From Aspidiotus rigidus (Eukaryota > Arthropoda > Insecta > Hemiptera > Diaspididae), in contig JAVHKY010000018.1 of assembly GCA_035079385.1 (NCBI GenBank), positions 1,612,001 to 1,676,000 on the forward strand: 64,000 nucleotides of DNA. The letters are read 5' to 3'. This document shows positions 55,808-64,000 of the stretch, piece after piece (within the stretch, counting starts at the first letter, position 1; every line of letters starts with the position of its first letter). The position numbers and the translations under genes are program-made. The notes beneath the pieces were generated by a model. That model made no database searches. It was not told the origin of the DNA and worked only from the letters and a program-made list of their open reading frames with translations.

Positions 55808-56060
55808 TGTGTATACTGGGTGAGGGCAAAATATGTTACCAGATAGACGGAATTTTGCGCTAAACGCAAAGTGTTAGATGTATACTTTAAATCTACAAAA
55901 TTTGTTCCTCAATTTTATCTTTAATTTGCGTCCCAAACGAAATTTCTTCGTCTTTTTTAAGCCGAGTAATGATCTAAAGTGAATCCAAATATGACGTATT
56001 TTTCAAGGTTCTCAAAGTACCGGTATATTTTAGTCCATTACTCGGTTTTGACTAGCCCCA
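55808..56060 (+). repeat. Solo end of the long-inverted-repeat element family
   Basis: 'atatgttaccag', 'tcaattttatctttaatttg' and 'agccgagtaatg' follow the order of 17095-17260. A short reversed piece 'tagtccattactcggttttg' closes it, so it may be a small internally deleted copy. Confidence 0.68.
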
Positions 56061-57117
56061 AAGTGTGGGTCGCCGGTAATGAAAAATTTACATGAAATAA
56101 TTTTTTCCCCCCTTTAATGAGAATAATAAACAATTTATTGATGAAATTACGAAAATAGCGCGAACAATTCCGCAATTAAAAAATTGAAGAAATATTCGAA
56201 CTAAATAGCGAGGGCAGATTTGTGGGATACATAAGTTTGTTTTTTTCCGGTTGCACTTCGTCAAAATCTTTTTTTCTTCAATGTAGGATTCTTCACCATC
56301 AGTGAGTCGCGAGATTTTTTGGGTTAAAAGTGGGCCATGGTAGAAGGTAGTTTGAAAACCGCTGGTTTAGACGAATACGAACTTCGTACCCGAAAGTATT
56401 TCCCAAATTCTTCACTTTTACACAAAACCGAATTCAGACAATTTCTATTTACGTAGTACATCATTTTGCCTCACCTCGTTCGGAAAGAGTAAAAAATAAA
56501 GATCAAAATGGACGTTTAAACCGAATATCAGCTTTTAGAGTTGAATGTACTAAAAAAATGTTAAAATTCGATACTCTATTCGTTAATCCCAAATAAAACC
56601 AAAAATTGAATGGAAATGCCGAAAAATCCGTGCTCTATAATATTTTGGTTGTTGAAATAAACCACAGATCTTGAAAAGACCAAGCTTGAGAAAAGGGAAA
56701 AATTAATGAATCTTAAGCGTCTGAATATACAAATATAAGGTTCACCTTAACGCTGAGTCATGATAGGAAGAAAATGAGGAATGTAGGAAAATAGAATAAT
56801 ATACACTACACTGTGTTGGAAAAGTTTTGTTTCAAAGTGGCAAAGTCGTGAATATTGGCTTGTTTTTATCAGACTTGACTTCCTCCGATGTAGACTGTAA
56901 CGAAAGCTCCGACGTTTCTTAGAACGTTGAAATTGATAAGACTTAAAAAAAGTTTTCTCACACGTATTAGAAATATTTAGATAGAAATTTTAGAATGTGA
57001 CTCATGTACTCGTGAATAGTGTTGTTGTTGTTGTTCAAACTTACTATCTGTGACCAGATGGAGCGAAGGATTATTAGTATGAAAATTATTTATCAAATAC
57101 ATACGCATTTACACTAC
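56061..57117. other. 5' part of intron 1, no gene seen
   Basis: AT-rich intronic sequence. A short 'gttgttgttgttg' run lies near 57022. Confidence 0.5.
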
Positions 57118-57121
57118 TTAC

Positions 57122-57170
57122 CCTGTACGAGTATTACAGCCAAAATAATTATGAAAATTACGTATTTCAT
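57122..57170 (-). CDS. Apcdd1: APCDD1-like, coding exon 1 (signal peptide)
   Basis: ATG at 57170-57168 encodes MKYVIFIIILAVILVQ plus the first base of a Gly codon, a clear short signal peptide. The donor GTAAGT follows (57121 on) in phase 1, which is what exon 2 at 13656 needs. The joined product starts its mature part at about 'GKQIGNGKFEEE'. The intron would be about 43.5 kb. Alternative first exons outside the window cannot be excluded. The overlapping 130-residue frame in another register is a shadow. Confidence 0.62.
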
Positions 57171-57665
57171 GACGGATTCGGACAGCGAGTAAAATCTGAA
57201 TGCCACTTCTCAAACGTCTTCGATTATGTACACCTACACAATGAATGCAATGCGCGATACATTGCGTATCAAACAAGAGCGCTAATGCAAACGTTGTATT
57301 CTGAAAATAACTTTTATTTTTGCCCTTATTACATTGTTCACGCGTAAATGTTATACTTGCATCCGATAATGCATTACTTAGTTCAAGGAAGATTTGACAA
57401 AAATAAGACTTCATTAAGTGTCTAACAAGACACCTCGTTACGTGAGCTACTAGGAGGGTCGGCTCTTGATTAATAACCCTTGAAATAGGAATACAACATA
57501 CAACAATCAATTATGTTGATGCTGCGGATTTACAGTGAAAATTAATTCTTGTGTAACATACAGTGCAGTGTCGACTAAAAATTGCTTGAAAAAAGATTTC
57601 CTGGTGTAGCCAAATGAATGAAGATCATGTTTCATGTCTTTAGTGCGATGTCTATTTGTTGATAG
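57171..57665 (-). other. Possible 5' UTR and promoter region
   Basis: Sequence just upstream of the proposed start codon. No TATA or initiator element can be named with confidence and no open frame is convincing. Confidence 0.3.
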
Positions 57666-57669
57666 TTGG

Positions 57670-58040
57670 GCGCGACTGGTTGTTGCGTGGAGGGCGGATG
57701 AGCGATGGGAGAAGACTCGCGAAATGAAGAAATTTTCCTGGGGTTGAGGAGACTATGTAGTCATAGAAGGCGAATTAGCCATAGGGCGGGATTTGCCGTA
57801 AGGGAGCTATAGCTATGTAGCCATGGAGGAGGAAGGAGTGTTGCCATTGGGAAGGATTACAAAATTGGGGAATTTTTCTGGGGTTTAGGGAGGCTATAAT
57901 CATAGAGAACAGATTAGCGATGGGGTAGGATTTTCCATGCGGTGCTATGTAGCCGTGTAGGGTGGATCATTGATGGGGGGGGGGGGGGGGTAAGCCACAG
58001 AGAAAGACTCGAAAAATTGGGGAATTTCCCCGGGGTTTCA
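57670..58040 (+). repeat. Tandem of two to three ~145-bp units
   Basis: 'aattttcctggggttgagg', 'aatttttctggggtttaggg' and 'aatttccccggggttt' open successive units, each with 'tagccat'-like and 'gcgggatttgcc/ggtaggattttcc' segments. A poly-G run lies at 57976-57991. The preceding 'agccaaatgaatgaagatca' also occurs at 5027. Confidence 0.7.
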
Positions 58041-58149
58041 AAACAGATTTGAGGGTCCAGTAATGATATGAAACGTATCAATTGTTTTTTTCTTTTCAGG
58101 TGTTTCATATGTTGCTCAAATCGACTGCGCACCATCAGGTCAAGAATTG

Positions 58150-58240
58150 ATCAAATAATTCCAACTAGCCGCTTGCGGCGCCGCCTGACGGCTAAGCCTG
58201 CGGCGCCAGACAGGCTCGCGCTTCGCGCTCGCTAGCAGAG
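58150..58240. repeat. GC-rich palindromic block
   Basis: Locally GC-rich: 'cgcttgcggcgccgcctgac', then 'gcctgcggcgcc' and 'gctcgcgcttcgcgctcgct'. Unlike its surroundings, so probably the GC-rich core of a mobile repeat. Confidence 0.5.
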
Positions 58241-58329
58241 ATGAGAAGCGTGGCCCAACGCGACAAAACCCACCAGTCTGTCCGAGCGGTTTATCACGTG
58301 ACATGTGTTTGAAGTTAAAAATCGTAATA

Positions 58330-58475
58330 TCTAGCGTTTGAGAGAACAGATTTTCGCGAAATTTAGACACTTTCAAGAACAAAATGTCTAAATTTCACGA
58401 AAATCCGTTCAATCAGAGAGAAATGGTGTTCCTGTCAGTGGGCAATGAGCATCCTTTTCTCATTGCAGGTCACAG
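58330..58475. repeat. Hairpin plus single arm of the 28591 MITE family
   Basis: 58350-58404 folds on itself ('cgaaatttagacacttt' against 'aaatgtctaaatttcacg'). 58411-58473 repeats the right arm of the hairpin MITE at 28661-28724. Confidence 0.72.
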
Positions 58476-58680
58476 TTGTTTGGTAAATAAAATCTCCTCA
58501 TGGTGTCTTTATCACTGAGTACATTAGGAGGACATGATGAGGAAATCTATTGTTAGTTTCAGCTCAAAGTGTCCTCAAACTTATCAATGAATTTATCCTC
58601 TTTGTGTACTCATTGTACCCTCGACGTGTTCGTTGATAGTGTTACAGTAATACTTGCAGGGGAAGAAACAAGCGCTATCT
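58476..58680. repeat. Repeat related to the 'aatgagga' sequences near the second mitochondrial insert
   Basis: 'tgtgtactcattgtaccctc' is the reverse of words such as 'gaggatacaatgaggg' at 59655-59675. Together they may be ends of one non-coding element. Confidence 0.4.
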
Positions 58681-58685
58681 AGGGT

Positions 58686-59390
58686 AAAATCATCATCATC
58701 GGTCCTTGTGCTTCTTGTCTGGAGCCTCGGCGATCCATCAACCAATTTCCTCCACCACTAGTTCCCAGTCTGTCCGATCCTCCGCTCTACGTGAAGCCTG
58801 TTCCAGGGGCTGGTCCGAAATCTTCTTAACCTGATCTATCCATCGCTTTAGCGAGCGACCTCTTAGTCTTTTACCCTCGACTTTTCCCTGGACCACCAGT
58901 TTCTCCGGGTTACCTGAGGGTCTACGAATGATGTGGCCAAAAAATTTCAGAATTTGATGGTTGCAGGTAGTGGACAGTCTAGTGCGTAGGTACATTTAGT
59001 TTGTTGATAATGGATATATTTCTCCGTATTGCTGTCCACGGGATTCTCATAAGAAGTCGGTATGCCCACATCTCAAAGGCATCAATGCTTCGCCTGTCGG
59101 CCATTTTTATTGTCCACGTATCAGCTCCACATAACAACCCCGAAAACACGAGCGTGCGCAGCTGCCTCAACTTGGTTCGGCGGGTGATTGCGGCATCTTT
59201 CCAGACAACAGTGAGTTTGGAGCACCAGCTCTCTCAAGTATCACTCTTCTGCGTATTTCTTTTGTTAGGCCTCCGTCCTTGTCTACAAGAGATCCCAAGT
59301 ATACAAATGTGTCTACTCTCGCGTGCTCTGGCAACAGGGTGCTTGGAGGCAGCACACACATTCTGTCAACGATCGAATAGGTGTGTGAAG
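58686..59390 (-). pseudogene. RTE-type LINE, C-terminal part and 3' end
   Basis: The minus strand encodes 'VDTFVYLGSLVDKDGG', 'LVFSGLLCGADTWTIKMADR', 'AFEMWAYRLLMRIPWT' and 'HQILKFFGHIIRRPSG', ending with 'KRLRGRSLKRWIDQVKKI'. These are the thumb and C-terminal landmarks of insect RTE-like endonuclease-RT proteins. Frameshifts separate them. The element ends in a short (GATGAT) trinucleotide tail at about 58690-58700, typical of RTE LINEs. It may be from the same family as 24511-27480. Confidence 0.78.
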
Positions 59391-59689
59391 ATGATAATTT
59401 TTCGGGAGCAGAGTCGGCTGAATTACATTCCTATGGAACTCTCGACTTTTTGTGTCGATTCAGTGTCTTCTCTGTAATCAAGAGGATTTATTCTAACAAA
59501 TTGATACAAAGCCTGAGGGGTTCTGTACAAGAAGTATGACCTTGAAGTGGAAGGTGACAGACCATAAGAGTACAGAATGAGGACACAAAGTGAGTTCTTC
59601 TGTGAGTAAATAATGAGGATAGAGTGCGGCCACCATGAGGACCCTCGTGGGAGGATATAATGAGGATACAATGAGGGTTCTTTAATAAT
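59391..59689 (+). repeat. 'aatgaggacaca' repeat block
   Basis: Short words 'aatgaggacac', 'aatgaggata' and 'catgaggaccctc' recur about every 25-45 bp from 59575 to 59680, and again at 61510-61640 after the mitochondrial insert. This suggests the insert split one repeat. Confidence 0.5.
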
Positions 59690-59851
59690 TATTTGTTCAT
59701 TTATTTTATTAGTATTAAAAATCAATTTATATCCAATAAATATTTGAATAATTGATATTCAAAAAAATATTTCTTGAAATATATTTATTTATTTAAATTT
59801 AATCTATAAAATTCCTACATTATTTATTTAAAAAAATATTATTTATATAAA

Positions 59852-60107
59852 TGTGATACGATCTGTAAAACCATAGGATAAGTCACTGACCCCCCTGTGT
59901 AAAACCTACCTTCACAATACGCAACTACACGTGCTCTAAACACAAATATCTTCGTGTTGTTTGCCGAATATTTGCACCACGATGTTACTCAAAAGAAATC
60001 ATTTTGGTTAACTGCATGTTGATATCGCTATATTCCGAGGCGAGTTTTACATGGGGTGGTCCCGCCAGTGCGACTTATCCTATGGTTTCGCAGATCGCAT
60101 CACAAAT
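59852..60107. mobile_element. MITE inside the mitochondrial insert
   Basis: 32-bp inverted ends: 'gtgatacgatctgtaaaacc' plus 'ataggataagtc' on the left, mirrored by 'gacttatcctatggtttcgc' plus 'agatcgcatcac' on the right. The flanks 'aaat' on both sides could be a 4-bp target duplication. It is GC-richer than its surroundings and shows the insert is old enough to have been hit. Confidence 0.8.
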
Positions 60108-60623
60108 AATTTATTTTTATTTAATTAATAGATTAATTATATTTAATTTAAATAATTTAAAATTACTAATATTTAATCTTTCCATTAATAATATATATTG
60201 GATCATTTTAATAATAAATTTTAATTTTAATATTTCATTATTCTTTTCATTAAATTATATTTTTATAAATATTTTATTAATTAATTTATGAAATTATTAT
60301 AAAATTAATTATTTAAACAATATTAATTTATTAAATAAAAATTTAAAAATTCAATTTATTATTTTAATATTCAATTTTATTTCTATTCCATTTTTATTTA
60401 TATTTAATTTTAAATGAATAATTATTAAATTATTTTTAATAAATTTTATTTTATCAATTTTTTTAATTTTTAATTTATTTAATCAATTTATTTATTTAAA
60501 ATGTTGTTTAAAAATCTTAATAAATAATTTTTACTATAATAAATGATTATTAAAAAATTATATAAATTTAAATTATTTAATTTTATTCATTTTTTTATAT
60601 ATAATTATTAATTTAATAATCTA
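60108..60623 (+). pseudogene. nad2: nad2 fragment (mitochondrial origin)
   Basis: A continuous frame of about 170 codons with TGA as Trp, ending TAA at 60621-60623. Near its end, 'NFISIPFLFIFNFKW' fits the conserved NAD2 segment (G-G-L-P-P-F-x-G-F-x-x-K-W). Hydrophobic throughout, as expected of this membrane subunit of complex I. In the nuclear code it has several stops. The assignment is moderate because NAD2 is poorly conserved. Confidence 0.6.
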
Positions 60624-60761
60624 ATTTTTTTTTCCTAATTAAATTGATATAAATTAAATTTCAAAAATTTAATTTTGTACTAAGAAATTAATTAATATTA
60701 AATTTTTTATTTTATTAAAATTTTTTAATTGGAAAGTAAATATATTTTATCATATTAATAA

Positions 60762-60837
60762 AATAATTATTTATTTAGTTGAATTAATAACATTAATTTG
60801 TCAAATTAAAGGTTCAATAATAAATTAAAATTTATTT
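60762..60837 (+). tRNA. trnD: tRNA-Asp-like sequence in mitochondrial insert
   Basis: The anticodon arm is clean: 5-bp stem ttaat/attaa (60793-60797 with 60805-60809) around the 7-nt loop ttGTCaa, with GTC at 60800-60802. A D-arm-like 'tttagttgaattaataaca' precedes it, in the usual position for insect mitochondrial trnD. The acceptor pairing (aaataa with ttattt) is imperfect. A pseudogene in the nuclear context. Confidence 0.5.
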
Positions 60838-60929
60838 CAGCACATTATATTTTAACCTAACAAATAATATATATACATATATATTTAAATATACAGTAAT
60901 TAAATAAATTTATTAATCTAATTCAATTA

Positions 60930-61498
60930 AATAATGCAATGTTATATATTAGTAAATCTCCATGACCATTTATATTAATTATTAAATCAATGAATTTTAT
61001 TATAATAATTATTATTATTTAATTTTAATTTTAAATTTAATATCTATAATTTAATTAATATTTTTATAATTATTATTATTTTATTAAAATTAAATTACAA
61101 TTCTAATATATTAAAATTGATTTATAATTACAAAAATTTTTTAATAAATTTATCAATAAAATTATCAATTTTAATATTTATTATATCAGAATTATTATTT
61201 TTTTCAGCCTTTTTTTATACATATAATTCAAATATATATTTTAATTTATATTTTAATAAAAATTTCTATTTAATTATATTTAAATTAAATTTTTTTACAT
61301 CTTGAATAAATTTAATTATTTTAATATCTTCAAGAATTACTTTAATAATTTTTATTAGAATAAATAAAGTAAATATATTAAGTAACAAATTTATTATCTT
61401 AACTATTATTTTAAGAATTTATTTTATTATAATTCAATATTTTGAATATAAATTTTTAAGCTTTAACTTAACAAATTCAATTTATAGAACTTCTATTG
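60930..61498 (+). pseudogene. cox3: cox3 fragment (mitochondrial origin)
   Basis: 'SPWPF' (TGA as Trp; COX3 V-D-x-S-P-W-P-L) lies at about 60957-60971. After a frameshift near 61015, 'LIFIISELLFFSAFFYTY' matches the central COX3 helix (L-F-I-x-S-E-x-x-F-F-x-x-F-F). Then 'LIILMSSSITLM' and 'SIYFIMIQYFEYKFLSF' match the later helices (G-I-Y-F-T-x-L-Q-x-x-E-Y), and it ends at 'NSIYSTSI' (D-S-x-Y-G-S-T-F). AGA read as Ser improves the fit. Confidence 0.82.
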
Positions 61499-61928
61499 TG
61501 AGGTCATAATGAAGAAACAAATGGAGGACTTGTACCCTCTGAATCTCTGGACTCTGGTTGGTCGAGATGATTTCATGAAACTTCTCAGGACCCAATGAAG
61601 GTGCATTTAGAACATAAAAGGGCTGATTTATTCAAAGGAATAATGAGGATACAAATTATTCACCGTGTGGTTTCCCATCAACCTCTCCTGATTCTCTATC
61701 ATCCTAAAATCTAACATCAATAAGTATGGAATGGATCGCTTGTGTGTCGCATGTGCAGCACCGCCCGTCATCCATGATGGAGTAGGTGCGGGTTGCGTAT
61801 GCATTTAATATTGTTTCCTCCAACACTGGAATCGACCCTTTTGGGTATAACTTCAGTGAAGGAGGAATCTCCTATGCGAACCCCCTCTTCTACTCGGCAA
61901 CTGCCAAGTTGCTTTGGCAACCGCCAAG
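61499..61928 (+). other. Repeat remainder and unique sequence
   Basis: 61500-61640 continues the 'aatgagga' repeat interrupted by the mitochondrial insert. The remainder to 61928 shows no gene. Confidence 0.4.
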
Positions 61929-61940
61929 CTGCAATGCCCC

Positions 61941-62716
61941 ATAAAAACGAAAAAACGAATACTCTACAGGGAGAGTAAACAAATGCAAACCGCAGAAAAT
62001 AAAAACGACACGATCCGTGATCGCCGTTTGCGTTGGATCAGTCTCCCATTCCTGGGGAATTTCTCCCAGCAATTGGGTCGGGCCCTTCGCCCGTTTGGTT
62101 TCAGACCCGCGTTTTACAACCTCACCACAGTCAAGAGGTTGTTTGTGAGACTGAAGGATCCCATACCGGTTGATGAAAGGAGTGGTGTTTATAAGATGGA
62201 ATGTGAGGATTGTGGAGGCTTTTATATTGGTGAGACCAGCCGCCAGATGAAAGTTAGAGTAGCTGAGCACCTGAAGTCTTGGAAGAAGGGACGCTTAGGG
62301 GAGTCAGCTTTCGCTGATCATTTGATTAACAGTGGCCACAGTTTCCGCGAGGGATCCGAAAAGCTCCTCCATAAGGAGAATTCCTACCGTAAACGTATCG
62401 CCCTCGAGAATATAGAGATACTGCGTCACCTCAACACTGACGGTATCACTATACTCAACTCGTATATTCCGGAAGATGGCTTGATCGAACAGGTTTATGA
62501 TTCACACCGTGATTTCTCGTTCGGACGATCTTAATACCTCTTCCTTCTCATTCGTTCGTCAGTTGCTTTCATTTCAGGTTTGAAGATGGTTGTTTAACCG
62601 AAAGCGCTCCCTTCGTTTTTATTTTCTGCGGTTTGCATTTGTTTACTCTCCCTGTAGAGTATTCGTTTTTTCGTTTATGATGGATAGCCGTAACCTTAAG
62701 GAACGGATTCGTTTAA
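61941..62716 (+). mobile_element. Small GIY-YIG element with inverted arms (copy 2)
   Basis: Flanked by the 12-bp direct repeat 'ctgcaatgcccc' at 61929-61940 and 62717-62728. The left arm is shortened: after 'gcagaaaataaaaacga' it jumps straight to 'cacgatccgtgatcg', losing about 175 bp present in copy 1 (about 5228-5400), with 'cga' microhomology. The right arm continues about 40 bp beyond copy 1's ('ggatagccgtaaccttaagg'); that extension is found at the left end of copy 1 instead. The GIY-YIG frame is intact. Confidence 0.82.
62004..62534 (+). CDS. GIY-YIG endonuclease domain protein, copy 2
   Basis: The protein from 'DTIRDRRLRWISLPFLGNF' to the C-terminal 'DFSFGRS' is identical in translation to residues 31-204 of copy 1. 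The open frame extends upstream to 61914 through the shortened left arm, which would give a chimeric N-terminus ('MATAKLQCPIKTKK'); whether that start is used is unknown. Motifs GVY, YIG, C-x-x-C, R-x-x-V-R-V-A-E-H and L-E-N-I-E-I are all kept. No reverse transcriptase is nearby. Confidence 0.78.
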   Translation, partial: NDTIRDRRLRWISLPFLGNFSQQLGRALRPFGFRPAFYNLTTVKRLFVRLKDPIPVDERSGVYKMECEDCGGFYIGETSRQMKVRVAEHLKSWKKGRLGESAFADHLINSGHSFREGSEKLLHKENSYRKRIALENIEILRHLNTDGITILNSYIPEDGLIEQVYDSHRDFSFGRS

Positions 62717-62728
62717 CTGCAATGCCCC

Positions 62729-63030
62729 CCTGGCACGCACAAAAACATAAGAACACTCACAACAACAAACACCACCACAACACACAATATAGTAGGTCAC
62801 TGTTGGAGTTTCTTCATCTGCTTCTTTCTTCAGGGAAGTTCTTGGTCCTCTTCTTCCTGCAGATCTGGATGTTGATGGTATACAGGTGTTGAGTAGGCCA
62901 TAGCGTGGTTCTGCATTTGCCTATTCCATTCCTGGTTCATCTTCCTCTCATGATGGTGGCCACAAATGCAGACACCTGGTTCCATGCTTCTTTGGAACCT
63001 AGCATGGTGGGTGCCAGGCTACTCCGGTCA
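62729..63030 (+). other. No gene seen
   Basis: Less AT-rich than the surroundings, with a CA-rich stretch 'caacaacaaacaccaccaca' at 62760-62785. No recognisable domain. Confidence 0.4.
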
Positions 63031-63092
63031 ATTTTTTCTGCGGTTTGCATTTGTTTACTCTCCCCTTGGAGTATTCGTTTTTTCGTTTACGC
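63031..63092 (+). repeat. Solo right arm fragment of the GIY-YIG element
   Basis: 'ttctgcggtttgcatttgtt' and 'ggagtattcgttttttcgtt' repeat the outer 60 bp of the right arms at 62625-62680 and 6020-6067. A third locus for these ends, without the coding part. Confidence 0.8.
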
Positions 63093-64000
63093 TTCATCTA
63101 CCCCAATCTCGTGAAGAGACCAGCTAAGCTCGTCCCGTCAAGTATGAAATGGATATCCAGAGTGTTATCAAAATATGAACTGGTCGACTCCAAATTGGCG
63201 TCAAAATTCTCCGATCGACTGTTCGCCAATGTTGCTGAAATCGAAACAACACTTGTAAATTGTATTTTGCATCAGTCGATTTGCAGCATCCGCACTTCTC
63301 CCTCCTACTTTTTGCTAAACCGATAGTAAGTACTCGTATTTTTGACTGTTTGGTGACTTTACTACTCGCAGACAGAATGTGCCATCATGTGCAGTGAATG
63401 AGACGCGCCGAGAAACCGATTCATTCTTTGTAGAAAAATATTGTAAAATGGCTTCTATTATCACTATTCTAAACAAAACGTTTCAATGTTTCGACACAAC
63501 ACCGGTAAGAATCTTGATGATGACACCGGTGATAATAAAAGCCAATTTACGATATTTTTCTACTAATTCAATTTTTTATCACGGAAAGAATATTCATCTT
63601 CGATTCATTCTTCTTTCCCAGTCTTGCTCAAAGTTCAAGATTACCCGAATTCTATATCCTATCCGTTTTCAGTTTTCAAATTTGTTTACGAAGCTGTCTC
63701 AGTAAATCAGAAGTAAGATCGGGAACTCAAATCAAAGGAAGGGAAGTAAAAATTAATTAAATCGTAGGCAATATTAGGTTGAAGGACTTGACATAGTATC
63801 GTCACTTCGAAAATTCATCTGATTTATTCAATGAGACCAATACTTTTTTCTCTACATAAAATTGTATGTATTTATTATAATTCATGAAGGTATTGCCATT
63901 ATTCTGTTATCTCACTCCAATCCATCTACAAAGTTTATTCTAAATTCCAATGGTTCTGCTCCTTCTTCTACCACGGTAACCTGGACAAATAATAAATGAT
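63093..64000. other. No gene seen
   Basis: Short open frames (for example 63379-63705) contain no recognisable domain. Confidence 0.45.

Larger units (their letters stand above)
2187..57170 (-). other. Apcdd1: APCDD1-like gene, whole span with six coding exons
   Basis: The coding exons are 57170-57122, 13656-13524, 13450-13101, 12849-12626, 3369-2926 and 2492-2187. Their lengths (49, 133, 350, 224, 444 and 306 nt) sum to 1506, an exact multiple of three, giving 501 residues; vertebrate APCDD1 is about 514. Junction phases agree at each join (1, 2, 1, 0, 0) and all introns are GT-AG. Two successive domains each start with a W-(V/I)-S-x-x-C-E motif, as in the APCDD1 family, known in vertebrates as a Wnt-pathway inhibitor at the cell surface. 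A signal peptide and a hydrophobic C-terminus fit an extracellular, membrane-tethered product. The family assignment rests on recalled motif order, not an alignment. The link to exon 1 over 43.5 kb is inferred from phase and the need for a signal peptide. Confidence 0.8.
59690..61498 (+). pseudogene. Mitochondrial insert (NUMT): nad2, trnD, cox3
   Basis: About 1.55 kb of very AT-rich sequence, interrupted by a MITE at 59852-60107. It reads as mitochondrial genes only with the invertebrate code. Lack of function follows from a frameshift in cox3 near 61015 and truncation at 61498. The gene neighbourhood (nad2, trnD, cox3 without atp genes between) is unlike the ancestral insect order, so either the source genome is rearranged or the insert has deletions. 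Confidence 0.83.

Noticed and set aside
57118..57510. 130-residue minus-strand frame
   Set aside because: It overlaps the signal-peptide exon in another register and has no domain.
60004..60291. 95-residue frame as a membrane protein gene
   Set aside because: It is a chimera of the MITE end and mitochondrial nad2 sequence read in the nuclear code.
60640..60740. Additional mitochondrial tRNA genes (Tyr, Lys) between nad2 and trnD
   Set aside because: Only anticodon-like words were visible; no full cloverleaf could be drawn.

Overview
The window is eukaryotic and most likely from an arthropod, probably an insect. It has a spliced host gene with GT-AG introns, many non-LTR and Penelope-like retroelements, foldback DNA elements, satellites, and nuclear copies of a very AT-rich mitochondrial genome whose reading frames stay open only if TGA is read as Trp. 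No prokaryotic operons, CRISPR arrays or viral genomes were seen. The order of insect cannot be fixed from the sequence alone.

The only host gene I can reconstruct lies on the minus strand and spans 57170 to 2187. It is an APCDD1-like gene (the vertebrate family is a secreted or membrane-tethered Wnt-pathway inhibitor). Six coding exons join in phase to 1506 nt, or 501 codons plus stop: 57170-57122 (signal peptide), 13656-13524, 13450-13101, 12849-12626, 3369-2926 and 2492-2187. Two copies of the APCDD1-type domain follow each other, and the C-terminus is hydrophobic. Intron 1 is about 43.5 kb and intron 4 about 9.3 kb, and nearly everything else in the window sits inside these two introns.

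Intron 4 (3370-12625) holds a decayed Penelope-like reverse transcriptase, a small GIY-YIG-encoding element with inverted terminal arms and a 12-bp target-site duplication, an array of roughly 520-580-bp units, TTTA/TTAA microsatellite, and interspersed repeats. Intron 1 (13657-57121) holds R1-type, RTE-type, Jockey-type and RNase H-bearing LINE remnants, a hAT transposase fragment, a 2.2-kb long-inverted-repeat element with a satellite core and TA duplication, two further Penelope-like remnants, a 4.8-kb composite foldback enclosing a mitochondrial insert (cox1/cytb), and several hairpin MITEs.

Upstream of the gene (57171-64000) lie a GC-rich repeat, an RTE 3' end, a second mitochondrial insert (nad2, trnD, cox3) split by a MITE, and a second copy of the GIY-YIG element with its own 12-bp duplication. 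The least expected item is this small GIY-YIG element. Two copies carry an identical C-terminal coding region, lack reverse transcriptase, have inverted arms containing a hammerhead-like core, and are flanked by duplications.
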